A DNA stretch of 14,805 nt from Bacteroidales bacterium M6 (GCA_001689485.1 LUJQ01000028.1:1-14805); one strand, 5' to 3'. Positions 1 to 7,951 are shown, numbered from the stretch's first letter. Numbers and translations: made by a program. Notes: generated from the sequence alone by a model not told the origin.

Positions 1-1
1 G

Positions 2-76
<75 letters not shown>

Positions 77-131
77 ATGTTTTGCCGTCATCACGCATGG
101 CCTCTGACGGCCTCTTTGCGGTTTGACGCTG

Positions 132-161
132 CAAAGGTACTACATTTTTTTGATTCCGCAA
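132..161 (-). promoter_or_regulatory. Bacteroidetes-type promoter of tRNA-His
   Basis: On the minus strand TTG (161-159) is followed by 19 nt and then TACCTTTG (139-132). This matches the Bacteroidetes primary-sigma consensus TTTG / 19-21 nt / TAnnTTTG. Transcription would start about 7 nt downstream, leaving a leader of roughly 50 nt before the tRNA. The leader contains a 7-bp inverted repeat, GCCGTCA/TGACGGC, at 84-90 and 105-111, which may be a processing stem (inference). Confidence 0.75.
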
Positions 162-263
162 TACCACAACACAAAAAATCATTCAAATTACCATTTTTTT
201 CACGTAAGCCGGATCAGGCACAAATCCTCATGGCAAATAATGACCGATAAAACGGTTCAGGCC

Positions 264-333
264 ATGAAAAAGTAACCGGCCGCCGGCATCCTCATCGCTT
301 GCACGAAGCATGAGGCATATCCGGCGGCCGGTT
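264..333 (-). terminator. Rho-independent terminator of htpG
   Basis: A perfect 13-bp GC-rich inverted repeat (274-286 with 321-333) encloses a second helix (290-295 with 310-315, 297-300 with 306-309, one bulged base). On the minus strand the stem is followed by ACTTTTTCA. It sits 57 nt after the htpG stop and about 110 nt before the tRNA-His promoter, so it separates the two transcription units. The two-part stem is unusually long for an intrinsic terminator. Confidence 0.85.
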
Positions 334-390
334 GCAGTGACATGGGGTCAATATATTACAGGCGGCATCCTGCCTGCCTGCGAGTTATCT

Positions 391-2436
391 CTACAGCAGC
401 GAGAGAGAACGGGTAATGAAGCGCGACAAATCAGCGCCACGCAACATACCGTTACCCAGCAGGGCAAGGTCGATAAGCTGCCCCACAACCGGCTGGGCCG
501 AGGCATAATCGGCAATGAGTTTCGTCTGCTCTTCGCGTGAAGCGTTATTGGCAGCCTGAAGCGCTTCGATTTCCTTGCTATCCTCATCAGAAGGCTTGCC
601 ATCCTTATCTTTATCGCGCAAGGCGGTAATCTTCTCATTGTTGGCATTGACGCTATCCATCATAGGCTGCACCTTGGCAGCAAGCGCTTCATCGGCTTCT
701 GAGGCAACTTTCTTTATGATGGGGTTCTCTGTGTTGACAATAAGTGAATAGCTGTCGGGCATCTCGCCATAGAAGTTCATGCCAGGCTGCATGGCGGCCA
801 TCTCCTTCATACGGCGCATATACTCGTTCTGGGTGATTATAATCGGGGCATCCTTCTCGGTCATGGCCTCGAAATTGACAAAGAACTGCGCGTTTTCAAC
901 CTTCGGAAGCTGCGAATTGAAAAGAGTTGTGAGTATATCGCGCTGAGCGGCTGAAAGATCCACACTTTTGCGGTCGGCTTTGGGGATAAGGTTGTCGACC
1001 ACATCCGAATCGACACGAACGAACCGGCTCTTTTCGATTTTATGTTCGAGCAGACCCACGAAATGGCTGTCCAATTGCCCGTCCATCACAAGAACCGAAT
1101 ACCCCCGGTCGGTGGCAGCCTTTATATAAGTATATTGCGCAGTTTTGTCGGTAGCATAAAGGAATATGATGTTGCCGTCTTTGTCGGTCTGCGAAGGCGC
1201 GATAAGCTCCTTGTATTCCTCGATAGTGAAATATTTATCCTCGGTATCTTTCAGGAGGTCGAATTTCATAGCCGCATCACAGAACTTCTCGTCGGTAAGC
1301 ATGCCGTATTCTATGAAAATCTTGATGTCATCCCACTTCTGTTCGAATTCCTTACGGTCGGCTTTGAACAGTTCTTCGAGACGCGACGACACTTTTTTGG
1401 TGATATACGACGAAATCTTCTTAACCGCCGAATCGCTTTGCAGATACGAGCGCGAAACATTCAGAGGGATGTCGGGTGAATCAAGCACACCCTGCAAAAG
1501 CATCATGAACTCCGGCACCACACCTTCTACCGAATCAGTCACAAACACCTGGTTGCAGTAGAGCTGGATGCGATTTTTGGTAACCTCGAAATTATTTTTG
1601 ATTTTTGGAAAATAGAGAATACCTGTCAGGGTGAACGGGTAGTCCACATTCAGGTGAATCCAGAACAACGGGTCGTCCTGGCCGGGATACAGCTCGTGAT
1701 AGAAGTCACGGTAATCCTTGTCGGTGAGGTCGGCCGGTTTCTTCGTCCATGCCGGTTCGGTGATATTGACCACGTTGTCGCGGTCTGTATCAACCATCTT
1801 GCCATCCTTCCATTCCTGTTGTTTGCCCGAAATAACAGGCACGGGGAGGAAACGGCAATATTTCTTAAGCAACGTGTCGACGCGCGCCTGCTCCAGGAAC
1901 TCTTTGTTGTCGTCATCTATATAAAGGATGATATCAGTTCCACGCCCGGCCTTATCCGATGCCTCGATAGTGAACTCCGGCGAACCGTCGCAACTCCACT
2001 TGACAGCCTCCGCCCCATCCTTATACGACAGGGTGTTGATTTCAACCTTCTTGGCCACCATGAATGCCGAATAGAAACCGAGACCGAAATGACCGATTAT
2101 GGCATTGGCATTATCCTTATATTTTTCAAGGAATTCCTCGGCTCCCGAAAATGCAATCTGGTTGATGTATTTCTCAATGTCGTCGGCAGTCATACCGATG
2201 CCATGGTCGGAAACCGTCAGAGTGCCAGCCTCCTTATCGACGGATACGCGGACATCCATCTCGCCCAACACACCTTTGAATTCACCAAACGAGGCTAAGG
2301 TTTTAAGCTTCTGGGTGGCGTCTATCGCATTCGAGACAAGCTCACGCAGGAAAATTTCATGATCGCTGTAAAGGAACTTCTTGATAACGGGGAAAATATT
2401 TTCGGTAGTAACCCCGATAGTACCTGTTTTTGCCAT
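391..2436 (-). CDS. htpG: Molecular chaperone HtpG (Hsp90 family)
   Basis: Cytosolic ATP-dependent Hsp90-type chaperone of 681 residues, full length for the Bacteroidetes family. The N-terminal GHKL ATPase domain is intact: RELVSNAIDA (E32, N36), SDHGIGM (D77, G79, G81) and the ATP-lid motif GHFGLGFYSAF near residues 115-125. The middle domain contains the usual GILYFPK, KNRIQLYCNQVFV and LNVSRSYLQ blocks. The C-terminal dimerisation region ends in a family-like SRFITRSLSLL. The ATG at 2436 gives MAKTGTIGVTTENIFP, the expected start just before the conserved N-terminus. It ends with TAG, followed two codons later by TAA. It is transcribed alone, with its own terminator downstream. I found no clear TAnnTTTG promoter upstream, so how it is heat-induced is not visible. 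Confidence 0.98.
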   Translation of the reverse strand: MAKTGTIGVTTENIFPVIKKFLYSDHEIFLRELVSNAIDATQKLKTLASFGEFKGVLGEMDVRVSVDKEAGTLTVSDHGIGMTADDIEKYINQIAFSGAEEFLEKYKDNANAIIGHFGLGFYSAFMVAKKVEINTLSYKDGAEAVKWSCDGSPEFTIEASDKAGRGTDIILYIDDDNKEFLEQARVDTLLKKYCRFLPVPVISGKQQEWKDGKMVDTDRDNVVNITEPAWTKKPADLTDKDYRDFYHELYPGQDDPLFWIHLNVDYPFTLTGILYFPKIKNNFEVTKNRIQLYCNQVFVTDSVEGVVPEFMMLLQGVLDSPDIPLNVSRSYLQSDSAVKKISSYITKKVSSRLEELFKADRKEFEQKWDDIKIFIEYGMLTDEKFCDAAMKFDLLKDTEDKYFTIEEYKELIAPSQTDKDGNIIFLYATDKTAQYTYIKAATDRGYSVLVMDGQLDSHFVGLLEHKIEKSRFVRVDSDVVDNLIPKADRKSVDLSAAQRDILTTLFNSQLPKVENAQFFVNFEAMTEKDAPIIITQNEYMRRMKEMAAMQPGMNFYGEMPDSYSLIVNTENPIIKKVASEADEALAAKVQPMMDSVNANNEKITALRDKDKDGKPSDEDSKEIEALQAANNASREEQTKLIADYASAQPVVGQLIDLALLGNGMLRGADLSRFITRSLSLL

Positions 2437-2768
2437 GATGTGTATCTTTAAAATTTGATTATGCTATTTGTTTAAACAATTCTGAAGGAAGGATTATGCC
2501 CTCCTCCCACATTTCATAATAACAATCTGCAAAACAAATGCCACACTATCCGGCATGCCATTTTGTCATAATTTTCATTAAAAACAGTCCCGGCAAATAA
2601 CTACCCCTAAGCGGAAGCCTCTTGGCACCGTTACGCCCTATGCCCGTCATCAACCGTTATTGTAAAAGTTAAAAAACTCCAATCGTTACAAATTGCCACA
2701 TAAGCCAGCAACCATCCGGGAAGGCGGATTGTTATAGCGACAGAAACATTATAAACATAATTCGATTT
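2437..2768. other. Divergent intergenic region htpG / mdh
   Basis: These 332 AT-rich bases separate two outward-facing genes and must carry both promoters. No full TTTG/TAnnTTTG pair is visible on either strand. The closest plus-strand match is TAATTTTC near 2570, one base off and without a good -33 element. There is no convincing coding frame, RNA gene or long inverted repeat. Confidence 0.6.
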
Positions 2769-3791
2769 ATGGAATTTCTTACAAATGACAAACTGGTTAT
2801 CGTCGGCGCAGCCGGCATGATCGGATCAAACATGGCGCAAACCGCCATAATGATGCAGCTCACCCCGAACATCTGCCTTTACGACCCTTACGCACCGGCT
2901 CTTGAAGGTGTCGCAGAAGAATTGCTTCACTGTGGTTTCGAAGGGATGAACATAACATTCACCTCCGATGTGAAAGAAGCTCTGACAGGAGCCAAATATA
3001 TTGTAAACTCCGGCGGTGCCGCACGCAAGGCCGGAATGACCCGCGAGGATTTGCTGAAAGGGAATGCCGCCATAGCCGAGCAGTTCGGCAAAGATGTGCG
3101 TGCATATTGCCCCGATGTGAAACACATCACCGTGGTGTTCAACCCGGCCGATATAACCGGCCTGGTAACATTGCTTTATTCTGGCTTGAAACCCTCACAG
3201 GTAACCACATTGGCCGCACTCGACAGCACGCGTTTGCGCAGCGAGCTTTCCAAATACCTGCACATCCCCGCCGACGAAATCGTCAACTGCCGCACATATG
3301 GCGGCCATGGCGAGCAAATGGCGGTTTATGCTTCGACCACCTCGGTCAACGGAAAGCCCCTTACCGAAATCATCGGCACTGAACAAATCCCCGAAAAAGA
3401 CTGGGAGGAAATTAAAGTACGCGTAATCCAGGGCGGTAAAAACATCATTGACCTTCGCGGCCGTTCCTCCTTCCAAAGCCCGGCTTATCTTTCAATCGAA
3501 ATGATAGCTGCCGCAATGGGCGGGAAACCGTTCCGCTGGCCGGCCGGCGTATATGTAAACAACGACCGTTTCAGCCATATAATGATGGCTATGGAAACCA
3601 CGATAACAAAAGACGGCGTAAGTGTCAAAAAACTGTCAGGCACCCCCCAGGAAGAGCAGGATCTCGAAAAGAGCTACCGCCACCTCTGCAACCTCCGCGA
3701 CGAGGTAATCAAGATGGGAGTTATGCCACCAATTGAAAAATGGGGCGAGCTTAATCCCTGGCTTGACCAAAAAACGTGCTGCTGCAAATAA
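2769..3791 (+). CDS. mdh: Malate dehydrogenase (lactate/malate dehydrogenase family)
   Basis: NAD-dependent oxidation of malate to oxaloacetate, or the reverse reaction feeding the reductive branch to fumarate and succinate in anaerobic Bacteroidales; cytosolic. The 340 residues begin with the Rossmann motif GAAGMIGS (13-20) and the acidic D39 that binds NAD ribose. The substrate loop AARKAGMTRED has R86 and R92; the RK pattern favours malate over lactate. N125 lies in VFNPAD. The D152/R155 pair is in LDSTRLRSEL, and catalytic H180 is in YGGHGEQM. The ATG at 2769 starts just before the conserved TNDKLVIVGAAG. An unusual CCC triplet sits at 337-339 of the C-terminal tail (KTCCCK). The gene is monocistronic and converges on dus. 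Malate specificity is inferred from the motif and family resemblance. Confidence 0.92.
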   Translation: MEFLTNDKLVIVGAAGMIGSNMAQTAIMMQLTPNICLYDPYAPALEGVAEELLHCGFEGMNITFTSDVKEALTGAKYIVNSGGAARKAGMTREDLLKGNAAIAEQFGKDVRAYCPDVKHITVVFNPADITGLVTLLYSGLKPSQVTTLAALDSTRLRSELSKYLHIPADEIVNCRTYGGHGEQMAVYASTTSVNGKPLTEIIGTEQIPEKDWEEIKVRVIQGGKNIIDLRGRSSFQSPAYLSIEMIAAAMGGKPFRWPAGVYVNNDRFSHIMMAMETTITKDGVSVKKLSGTPQEEQDLEKSYRHLCNLRDEVIKMGVMPPIEKWGELNPWLDQKTCCCK

Positions 3792-3848
3792 GCGCCGAAA
3801 AGCTTATAAAGGTATTCCGGGATGAGACGGCATGAATCCTCCCGTCCA

Positions 3849-4769
3849 TTACATGATATTCCTTACCGCCTCCTCATATTTTGCCAATGAGGAGGCTTTT
3901 TTTATAGCCTTTGCATGCTTCCTGCCTATTTCCGGCTCAAGATATTCCCAAAATGGTTTTATCTTGGCAAGAATCTGTGTCGCGCCACATAAAGTGTCGC
4001 AATAATAACCATAGATACCTTCGTGAAGACTTCTGATTTTCACAACACGCTCCTCGTGCCCCCATTCACGCCCCTCGGCCCATTCAGCCACAAGCGACGG
4101 ACGTGCCAACAGCCCTCGGCCTATCATAACCCCGGCCAAGCGCGGGAAGCGCGATGTGACGGCATCAATGCCTTGCGGGGAAATTATGTCGCCATTGAAT
4201 ACGACAGGATGCGAAATGCGCTCATAAATGGCCGCGAACTCGTCAATATACATCTCTCCCCCATATTGCTGTGATGCAACACGCGGATGCACCGTGACAT
4301 GGCTCAGTTTCATCCTGTTCAAAGTGTCGGCTATACCCATCCATTCGTCAGGCCGTTCAACGCCGAGCCTCATTTTCACCGACAATGCAAGCCCGTCGGC
4401 CATCCCTGCAACCGCATCTAAAAGCTCGGGCTTGCGTAGCAACGCCGATCCCCTCCCATGCCTTACCTGAGGCGGGAACGGACACCCAAGGTTCAAATCC
4501 ATTCTATCGAACCCGGCACCGGCAACACCGTTACACAATATCCCGAACTCGGCCTCATCCCTGAAAATGACCTGCGGAATCAACGTATGGTTCCAGTTAA
4601 GCGATGATGTGATATTCTTTATGTCACGTCGGCGCACCTCTCCCTTCTCCACCCTGATAAACGGCGAGAACCACGCATCAATCCCCTGCCCGTACACTTC
4701 TGTATGGAAATGGCAGAAAGGCGCATCGGTAAACCCCTGCATAGGAGCAGCAAAAATCCTGAAATCCAT
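3849..4769 (-). CDS. tRNA-dihydrouridine synthase (Dus family)
   Basis: FMN- and NAD(P)H-dependent reduction of uridine to dihydrouridine in the tRNA D-loop. The 306-residue protein shows the family motifs in order: AAPMQGFTD (7-15, FMN barrel start), MDLNLGCPFPPQVRHGRGSA (from 90, catalytic C96), SVKMRLG (130-136, K132), TVHPR (159-163, H161), FNGDI (191-195) and VMIGRGLLARPSL (214-226). The length fits the short bacterial Dus type, and the sequence resembles the DusB/DusC groups, but I cannot choose between them. The start ATG at 4769 lies just before the first barrel strand, under a clear promoter about 25 nt upstream. The last 20 codons also form the plus-strand terminator of mdh. Confidence 0.93.
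   Translation of the reverse strand: MDFRIFAAPMQGFTDAPFCHFHTEVYGQGIDAWFSPFIRVEKGEVRRRDIKNITSSLNWNHTLIPQVIFRDEAEFGILCNGVAGAGFDRMDLNLGCPFPPQVRHGRGSALLRKPELLDAVAGMADGLALSVKMRLGVERPDEWMGIADTLNRMKLSHVTVHPRVASQQYGGEMYIDEFAAIYERISHPVVFNGDIISPQGIDAVTSRFPRLAGVMIGRGLLARPSLVAEWAEGREWGHEERVVKIRSLHEGIYGYYCDTLCGATQILAKIKPFWEYLEPEIGRKHAKAIKKASSLAKYEEAVRNIM
3868..3903 (+). terminator. Rho-independent terminator of mdh, inside the dus coding sequence
   Basis: A perfect 10-bp stem (GCCTCCTCAT 3868-3877, ATGAGGAGGC 3887-3896) with a 9-nt loop is followed by seven T (3897-3903) on the plus strand. This is a textbook intrinsic terminator 76 nt after the mdh stop. It lies within the last 20 codons of the convergent dus gene, so the same bases encode the peptide KKASSLAKYEEAV on the other strand. 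Confidence 0.88.
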
Positions 4770-4792
4770 AAATATTACATAATTTGCACCAG

Positions 4793-4824
4793 CAAAATTA
4801 CTACATCCGGCCTATAATCGCAAA
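4793..4824 (-). promoter_or_regulatory. Promoter of the dus gene
   Basis: On the minus strand TTTG (4824-4821), 20 nt and TAATTTTG (4800-4793) form a complete Bacteroidetes promoter with ideal spacing. Initiation about 7 nt downstream leaves a leader of only 15-20 nt before the ATG at 4769. It fits inside the 73-nt gap after the EamA gene, so dus can be transcribed independently of that gene. Confidence 0.75.
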
Positions 4825-4842
4825 CCATACCAGGGCGGTAGC

Positions 4843-5799
4843 CTAAATTTGCGCCCGGGTATGAGCTGCCCCCATCCGCTTCTTTGCAATGTTGACCAAA
4901 ATCATCCCGACGATTATCACCACCATCGACACCACCTGCACCCAATGCAACGTCGTCATCCCAATAACCACGGCAGTAATCGTGGCAACCACAGGTACAA
5001 GATATTGGTAAATCGACACCAGCTCGCTACCAATCAGCTTCGTAGCAGGCGACAAAAGGAAATAAGCCAAAAACGTAGGACATAACATCACAAACGCAAT
5101 CAACGCCCATGGCTCATAATCATGGATATGATGGAAAATCTCGGCATGAGGGAATGCCGGGAGCAAAGCCAGGGCTGGAACCGATGCAAAGAGAAACACC
5201 CATCTCAGCAAGGAAACCGGCCTGTATGTTTTCGAAGGTTTCTCGATTATGACAAGATAAAATGCATAGCATAGCGCACTTGCCAAAGCAAGCAAATCAC
5301 CCAGCAACCGGTTTGAACCGCCGCCATGCACGTCACCATCGTGGCCGGTCGCTATAACCAGGAAAGCCCCGGCAAAGGCCACCCCTACGCCCGATATTTC
5401 AAGCCACGAAGTGCGGTTATGACGGAATATAACCCCTATCAGAATAACAAACACAGGCGGAAGGGTCATTATAATAGCAACATCAATCGGGTTGCCATAA
5501 TGCAACGACATGTTGAACAGGAAGATAAACAGGAAAATCCCCAACGCCCCGCCGAGAATCACATAACGCCAATCCTCGCGTTGCAGTTTTGTGGTTTTAA
5601 GGAATATCGAGGCAATCCACATCAACAGGCAGCCACCCATCAGACGGAACACAGTAAGATCCATCGAGGTCATCCAGTGCGGGATAAGTATTTTAGCCAC
5701 AGGTATATTGACCCCGAAAAATATCGTGGCAGTCAATATGCACAAATTCCCCTTTACAAAATTCCCCATAGTTGTTTTCTTAGTGTATTGTTCACTCAT
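4843..5799 (-). CDS. EamA/DMT-superfamily inner-membrane transporter
   Basis: A 318-residue polytopic membrane protein of the drug/metabolite transporter superfamily, with two EamA repeats and about ten hydrophobic segments. The first repeat runs from about residue 18 (NLCILTATIFFGVNIPVAKIL) to about 152. After a hydrophilic, Gly/His-rich loop (153-164), the second repeat runs from 165 (LLGDLLALASALCYAFYLVI) to 304. Typical features are the early Asn/Pro helix and the FRL segment opening TM2. Substrate cannot be told; relatives export amino acids or metabolites. I chose the ATG at 5799 (MSEQYTKKT) because the longer open frame to 5922 begins inside the terminator hairpin at 5900-5937 and its extra 41 residues do not look like family sequence. 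MGNFVKG, ten residues later, is also possible. It ends with TAG. Confidence 0.88.
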   Translation of the reverse strand: MSEQYTKKTTMGNFVKGNLCILTATIFFGVNIPVAKILIPHWMTSMDLTVFRLMGGCLLMWIASIFLKTTKLQREDWRYVILGGALGIFLFIFLFNMSLHYGNPIDVAIIMTLPPVFVILIGVIFRHNRTSWLEISGVGVAFAGAFLVIATGHDGDVHGGGSNRLLGDLLALASALCYAFYLVIIEKPSKTYRPVSLLRWVFLFASVPALALLPAFPHAEIFHHIHDYEPWALIAFVMLCPTFLAYFLLSPATKLIGSELVSIYQYLVPVVATITAVVIGMTTLHWVQVVSMVVIIVGMILVNIAKKRMGAAHTRAQI

Positions 5800-5889
5800 G
5801 ATTATATCATTATTCACATCCCAGGCCAAAGGCCGCCAAAGTGATTTTATTTCTATGTAGATAAGCGATGAGGCCGTTTCCGCCCTCCT

Positions 5890-5937
5890 TATATAAACAA
5901 GGCAGCATGCCAAAACTTTCATTTTGACACGCTGCCT
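5890..5937 (-). terminator. Terminator hairpin downstream of the LEA-like gene
   Basis: On the minus strand 5937-5922 pairs with 5915-5900 over 16 bp around a 6-nt loop (TGAAAG), then comes TGTTTATATA. Two pairs (5930 with 5907, 5927 with 5910) are G-U on the minus strand but would be A-C mismatches on the plus strand, so the structure fits minus-strand RNA. It would end transcription coming from the LEA-like gene and perhaps mcrBC. The core TGTCAAAA...TTTTGGCA recurs at 14783-14805. Confidence 0.72.
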
Positions 5938-5945
5938 GCATTTTC

Positions 5946-6051
5946 ATAAGTAAGTCGTGGAAATTATTTTATATTATCTGAGAGCATACTTTCAGATAAT
6001 GTAAAGCCTGATTATACGTTTCATGCGTAATAATTTTCATGACTTACTTAT
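5946..6051. repeat. 106-nt palindromic element, possible three-way-junction RNA or MITE-like sequence
   Basis: The outer arms 5946-5968 and 6029-6051 pair over 23 bp with only two non-Watson-Crick positions (5957 with 6040, 5960 with 6037). Inside is a 13-bp hairpin (5969-5981 with 5992-6004, one non-Watson-Crick pair) and a weak 4-bp hairpin (6015-6018 with 6026-6029; the last base is shared with the outer stem). All three imperfect pairs are G-U on the plus strand and A-C on the minus strand. The element fills the gap between the LEA-like gene and the terminator at 5890-5937. It has no coding potential. The arms end in TA, which would also suit a small TA-targeting mobile element. Function unknown. 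Confidence 0.6.
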
Positions 6052-6107
6052 CGATGGGAAGTGGGCTGTCAATTGACCGCCTCATAAACAACTTACCCGT
6101 CCAAGTA

Positions 6108-6500
6108 TCAATCCCGTAATTTGTCGGCAAGGTGTCCGGCACCTTTGGCAGCTGATTCGAGCGTATCGGCCGTGAAATCCTTCACTTTGTCGAGAATCGA
6201 CGCACCTTTTTCGGCAGCTTTATCCTTCAAATCACCGGCTTTTTCTTTTGCGGCCTGGGCAACGTCAGAAACCTTATCCTTTGCGTTGGCCACCATTTCG
6301 GCTGCATGGTCCTTTGCATTAGAAACTGCATCGGCAGCTTTATCCTTTACATCGGAGATCGCATTAACGGCCTTGTCCTTGGCGGCTCCGACTTCTTCCT
6401 TGACCGCAACCTTTGCAGCCTGTGCACTCACATTCGCCGCCTTGCGGGAAACATCAGCCGCCGCCTCGGCTACTACCTGTTTTTTTGATGTCGTATCCAT
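6108..6500 (-). CDS. LEA-like 11-residue-repeat protein, hypothetical
   Basis: A 130-residue, highly charged Ala/Lys/Asp-rich protein with no predicted signal peptide or membrane segment. From residue 41 it has four consecutive 11-residue repeats: KDKAVNAISDV (41-51), KDKAADAVSNA (52-62), KDHAAEMVANA (63-73) and KDKVSDVAQAA (74-84). A 7-residue partial unit KEKAGDL and then KDKAAEKGASI follow. This pattern resembles group 3 late-embryogenesis-abundant and YtxH/CsbD-like stress proteins, which form amphipathic helices on drying or at membranes. The start ATG at 6500 (MDTTSKKQ) is preferred; the frame stays open to 6605 with an ATG at 6554, but those extra residues do not look like the repeat protein. 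It lies 135 nt after mcrC on the same strand. A stress role is inference from composition only. Confidence 0.75.
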   Translation of the reverse strand: MDTTSKKQVVAEAAADVSRKAANVSAQAAKVAVKEEVGAAKDKAVNAISDVKDKAADAVSNAKDHAAEMVANAKDKVSDVAQAAKEKAGDLKDKAAEKGASILDKVKDFTADTLESAAKGAGHLADKLRD

Positions 6501-6635
6501 AAATATTGTGTTTTTAGATGTTACGTATCCGAATAACATCAATTCCTCACTCATGGTTTGCTTTTTGAAGCATTCCTCACAAGCTTTTGAAACCTTTAAC
6601 ACCAAATGACATCAAACAACATCGCAACTCCACGT

Positions 6636-7949
6636 TCATCCACCCGCCCCAATAACAGGCAGACACACAGGAAGAAGATAAAATGACACATACATCTCCG
6701 AGGTCTCTGCCAATTCCAATAAAGGAACTGTTCCGGGGAACGATTTCAATCCTTGGTCTGAAGGATATATAATAACGCAGTCGATAATCGAAGAATCCCG
6801 TTCACAATCATCCAAAACCCGTTGTCTAATCTTTTTATGCCGCGCATAACCCGAAAGTTGCCGCACATTTTCATGAACCGTATCGGTTTTCCATCGCGGT
6901 ATATATTTTGTGTCAATAATAAGTTTTTCGTCAGTTTTTACAAAATCAAGTTCGTTTCCAAATGTAGCAGGGTGATAAACAATGGTTTTACCATAGGCAT
7001 CCCTCAAAAGTGACAACACAAACAGCTCATACAGCAATGGCATATTGATAAAGAACGGGGGCATCATATGCTTATTCCCATGCAACACGTTATCAAAATC
7101 ACATCCGAACATCCGAAATATCCATGATGCCACACGCAAAGCCTCGGAATACTCCGGATAAAGCCGGTTAATCCTCAAAACCGGAACAGAAGCCCGCGGA
7201 TCGACCTCTCCGATTCCGGCAAAAGAGCCACGGCAATAATTCGCTTTTTCCCAAAGGACGTCTGAATTATTCATGCCATGACATCCTGACAAAAAACGCT
7301 CACAAAACAATAAAGCGGTGTTTAACACCCTGTTCTCGACACAATCAGTCGAGAATTCATGGTAACGGCAATATGTTTTGTCAAACCGGCTGGACGCGTG
7401 ATGACGTTTCAGCGTAGTCCCCACACAGATTTTGCCTTTTATTTTGCCTTGCAACGAGGCATCCCTCCCTATATAATTACGCATCAACCCCTTCCTTACT
7501 ATGCCTTCGAGCAGCAAGAGGAAATGGGCAACAATAAACGGGGTAAGCTCCACCTGGCCTCCCGATGCCGGAATCATAGGGCTATCGAAATCAATTCTAT
7601 AGATTTCACCTAAAGCAGCCCGCATTTCAGGGCAATCATCCCTGAAACAATGCATGAACATACCGAGCACATCCAGCCCCTTTATTTTAGGGGTTACACA
7701 CATGGCACTTACACCTGGCTCAATCCATTTCATCCCTACAAAATAGCCGGCCCTGACAGATGTGCGCCCACGGTCAGCCCAGTCAACACCCAAAAGCAAA
7801 TCAGGATCGGCAGGAGTATAACTGCAGGAATCCAGTATTCTTCCCAACCCGCTATAAACACATTCCACCGGCTCCGAAACTCCATGTTCAACCAAATTCA
7901 GGAACAATATGTCATTATTACATTCAAACATGCAATGCGGTTGCTTCAA
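6636..7949 (-). CDS. mcrC: McrC-type nuclease subunit of an McrBC restriction system
   Basis: Partner nuclease of McrB: McrBC systems translocate on DNA and cleave when they meet modified bases. The 437-residue protein has a C-terminal PD-(D/E)xK nuclease core: E308 in LYELFVLSLL, D335 in GNELDFV, D346 and K348 in LIIDTKYIPRWK, and Q364 in VRQLSGYA. This is the characteristic McrC arrangement, and all catalytic residues are present. The N-terminal half is the less conserved McrB-contacting region. The longest frame starts at a TTG (7949) only 2 nt past the mcrB stop, implying translational coupling; an ATG at 7931 is a good alternative and removes six residues. It ends with TGA. Cysteine-rich for its size. 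The intact nuclease suggests a locus under selection until recently. Confidence 0.9.
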   Translation of the reverse strand: MKQPHCMFECNNDILFLNLVEHGVSEPVECVYSGLGRILDSCSYTPADPDLLLGVDWADRGRTSVRAGYFVGMKWIEPGVSAMCVTPKIKGLDVLGMFMHCFRDDCPEMRAALGEIYRIDFDSPMIPASGGQVELTPFIVAHFLLLLEGIVRKGLMRNYIGRDASLQGKIKGKICVGTTLKRHHASSRFDKTYCRYHEFSTDCVENRVLNTALLFCERFLSGCHGMNNSDVLWEKANYCRGSFAGIGEVDPRASVPVLRINRLYPEYSEALRVASWIFRMFGCDFDNVLHGNKHMMPPFFINMPLLYELFVLSLLRDAYGKTIVYHPATFGNELDFVKTDEKLIIDTKYIPRWKTDTVHENVRQLSGYARHKKIRQRVLDDCERDSSIIDCVIIYPSDQGLKSFPGTVPLLELAETSEMYVSFYLLPVCLPVIGAGG

Positions 7950-7951
7950 TA

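Noticed and set aside
391..393. Genome-wide reassignment of TAG as an explanation for the mcrB stop
   Set aside because: htpG and the EamA gene end with TAG exactly where their families normally end, so TAG works as a stop here.
1654..2298. 214-codon plus-strand frame opposite htpG
   Set aside because: It lies wholly inside htpG in antisense and shows no recognisable domain.
5800..5922. N-terminal extension of the EamA transporter starting MKVLACCLVY
   Set aside because: The extra start lies inside a strong minus-strand terminator hairpin and the 41 residues do not resemble the family; the ATG at 5799 begins just before the first membrane helix.
6542..6580. ATTCCTCAC direct repeats as insertion-site duplication
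   Set aside because: Only 30 bp apart and not flanking any element; likely chance.
6121..6609. 162-codon plus-strand reading frame rich in Ala and Ser
   Set aside because: It is the antisense shadow of the Ala/Lys repeat gene; repeats and high Ala content keep the opposite frame open.
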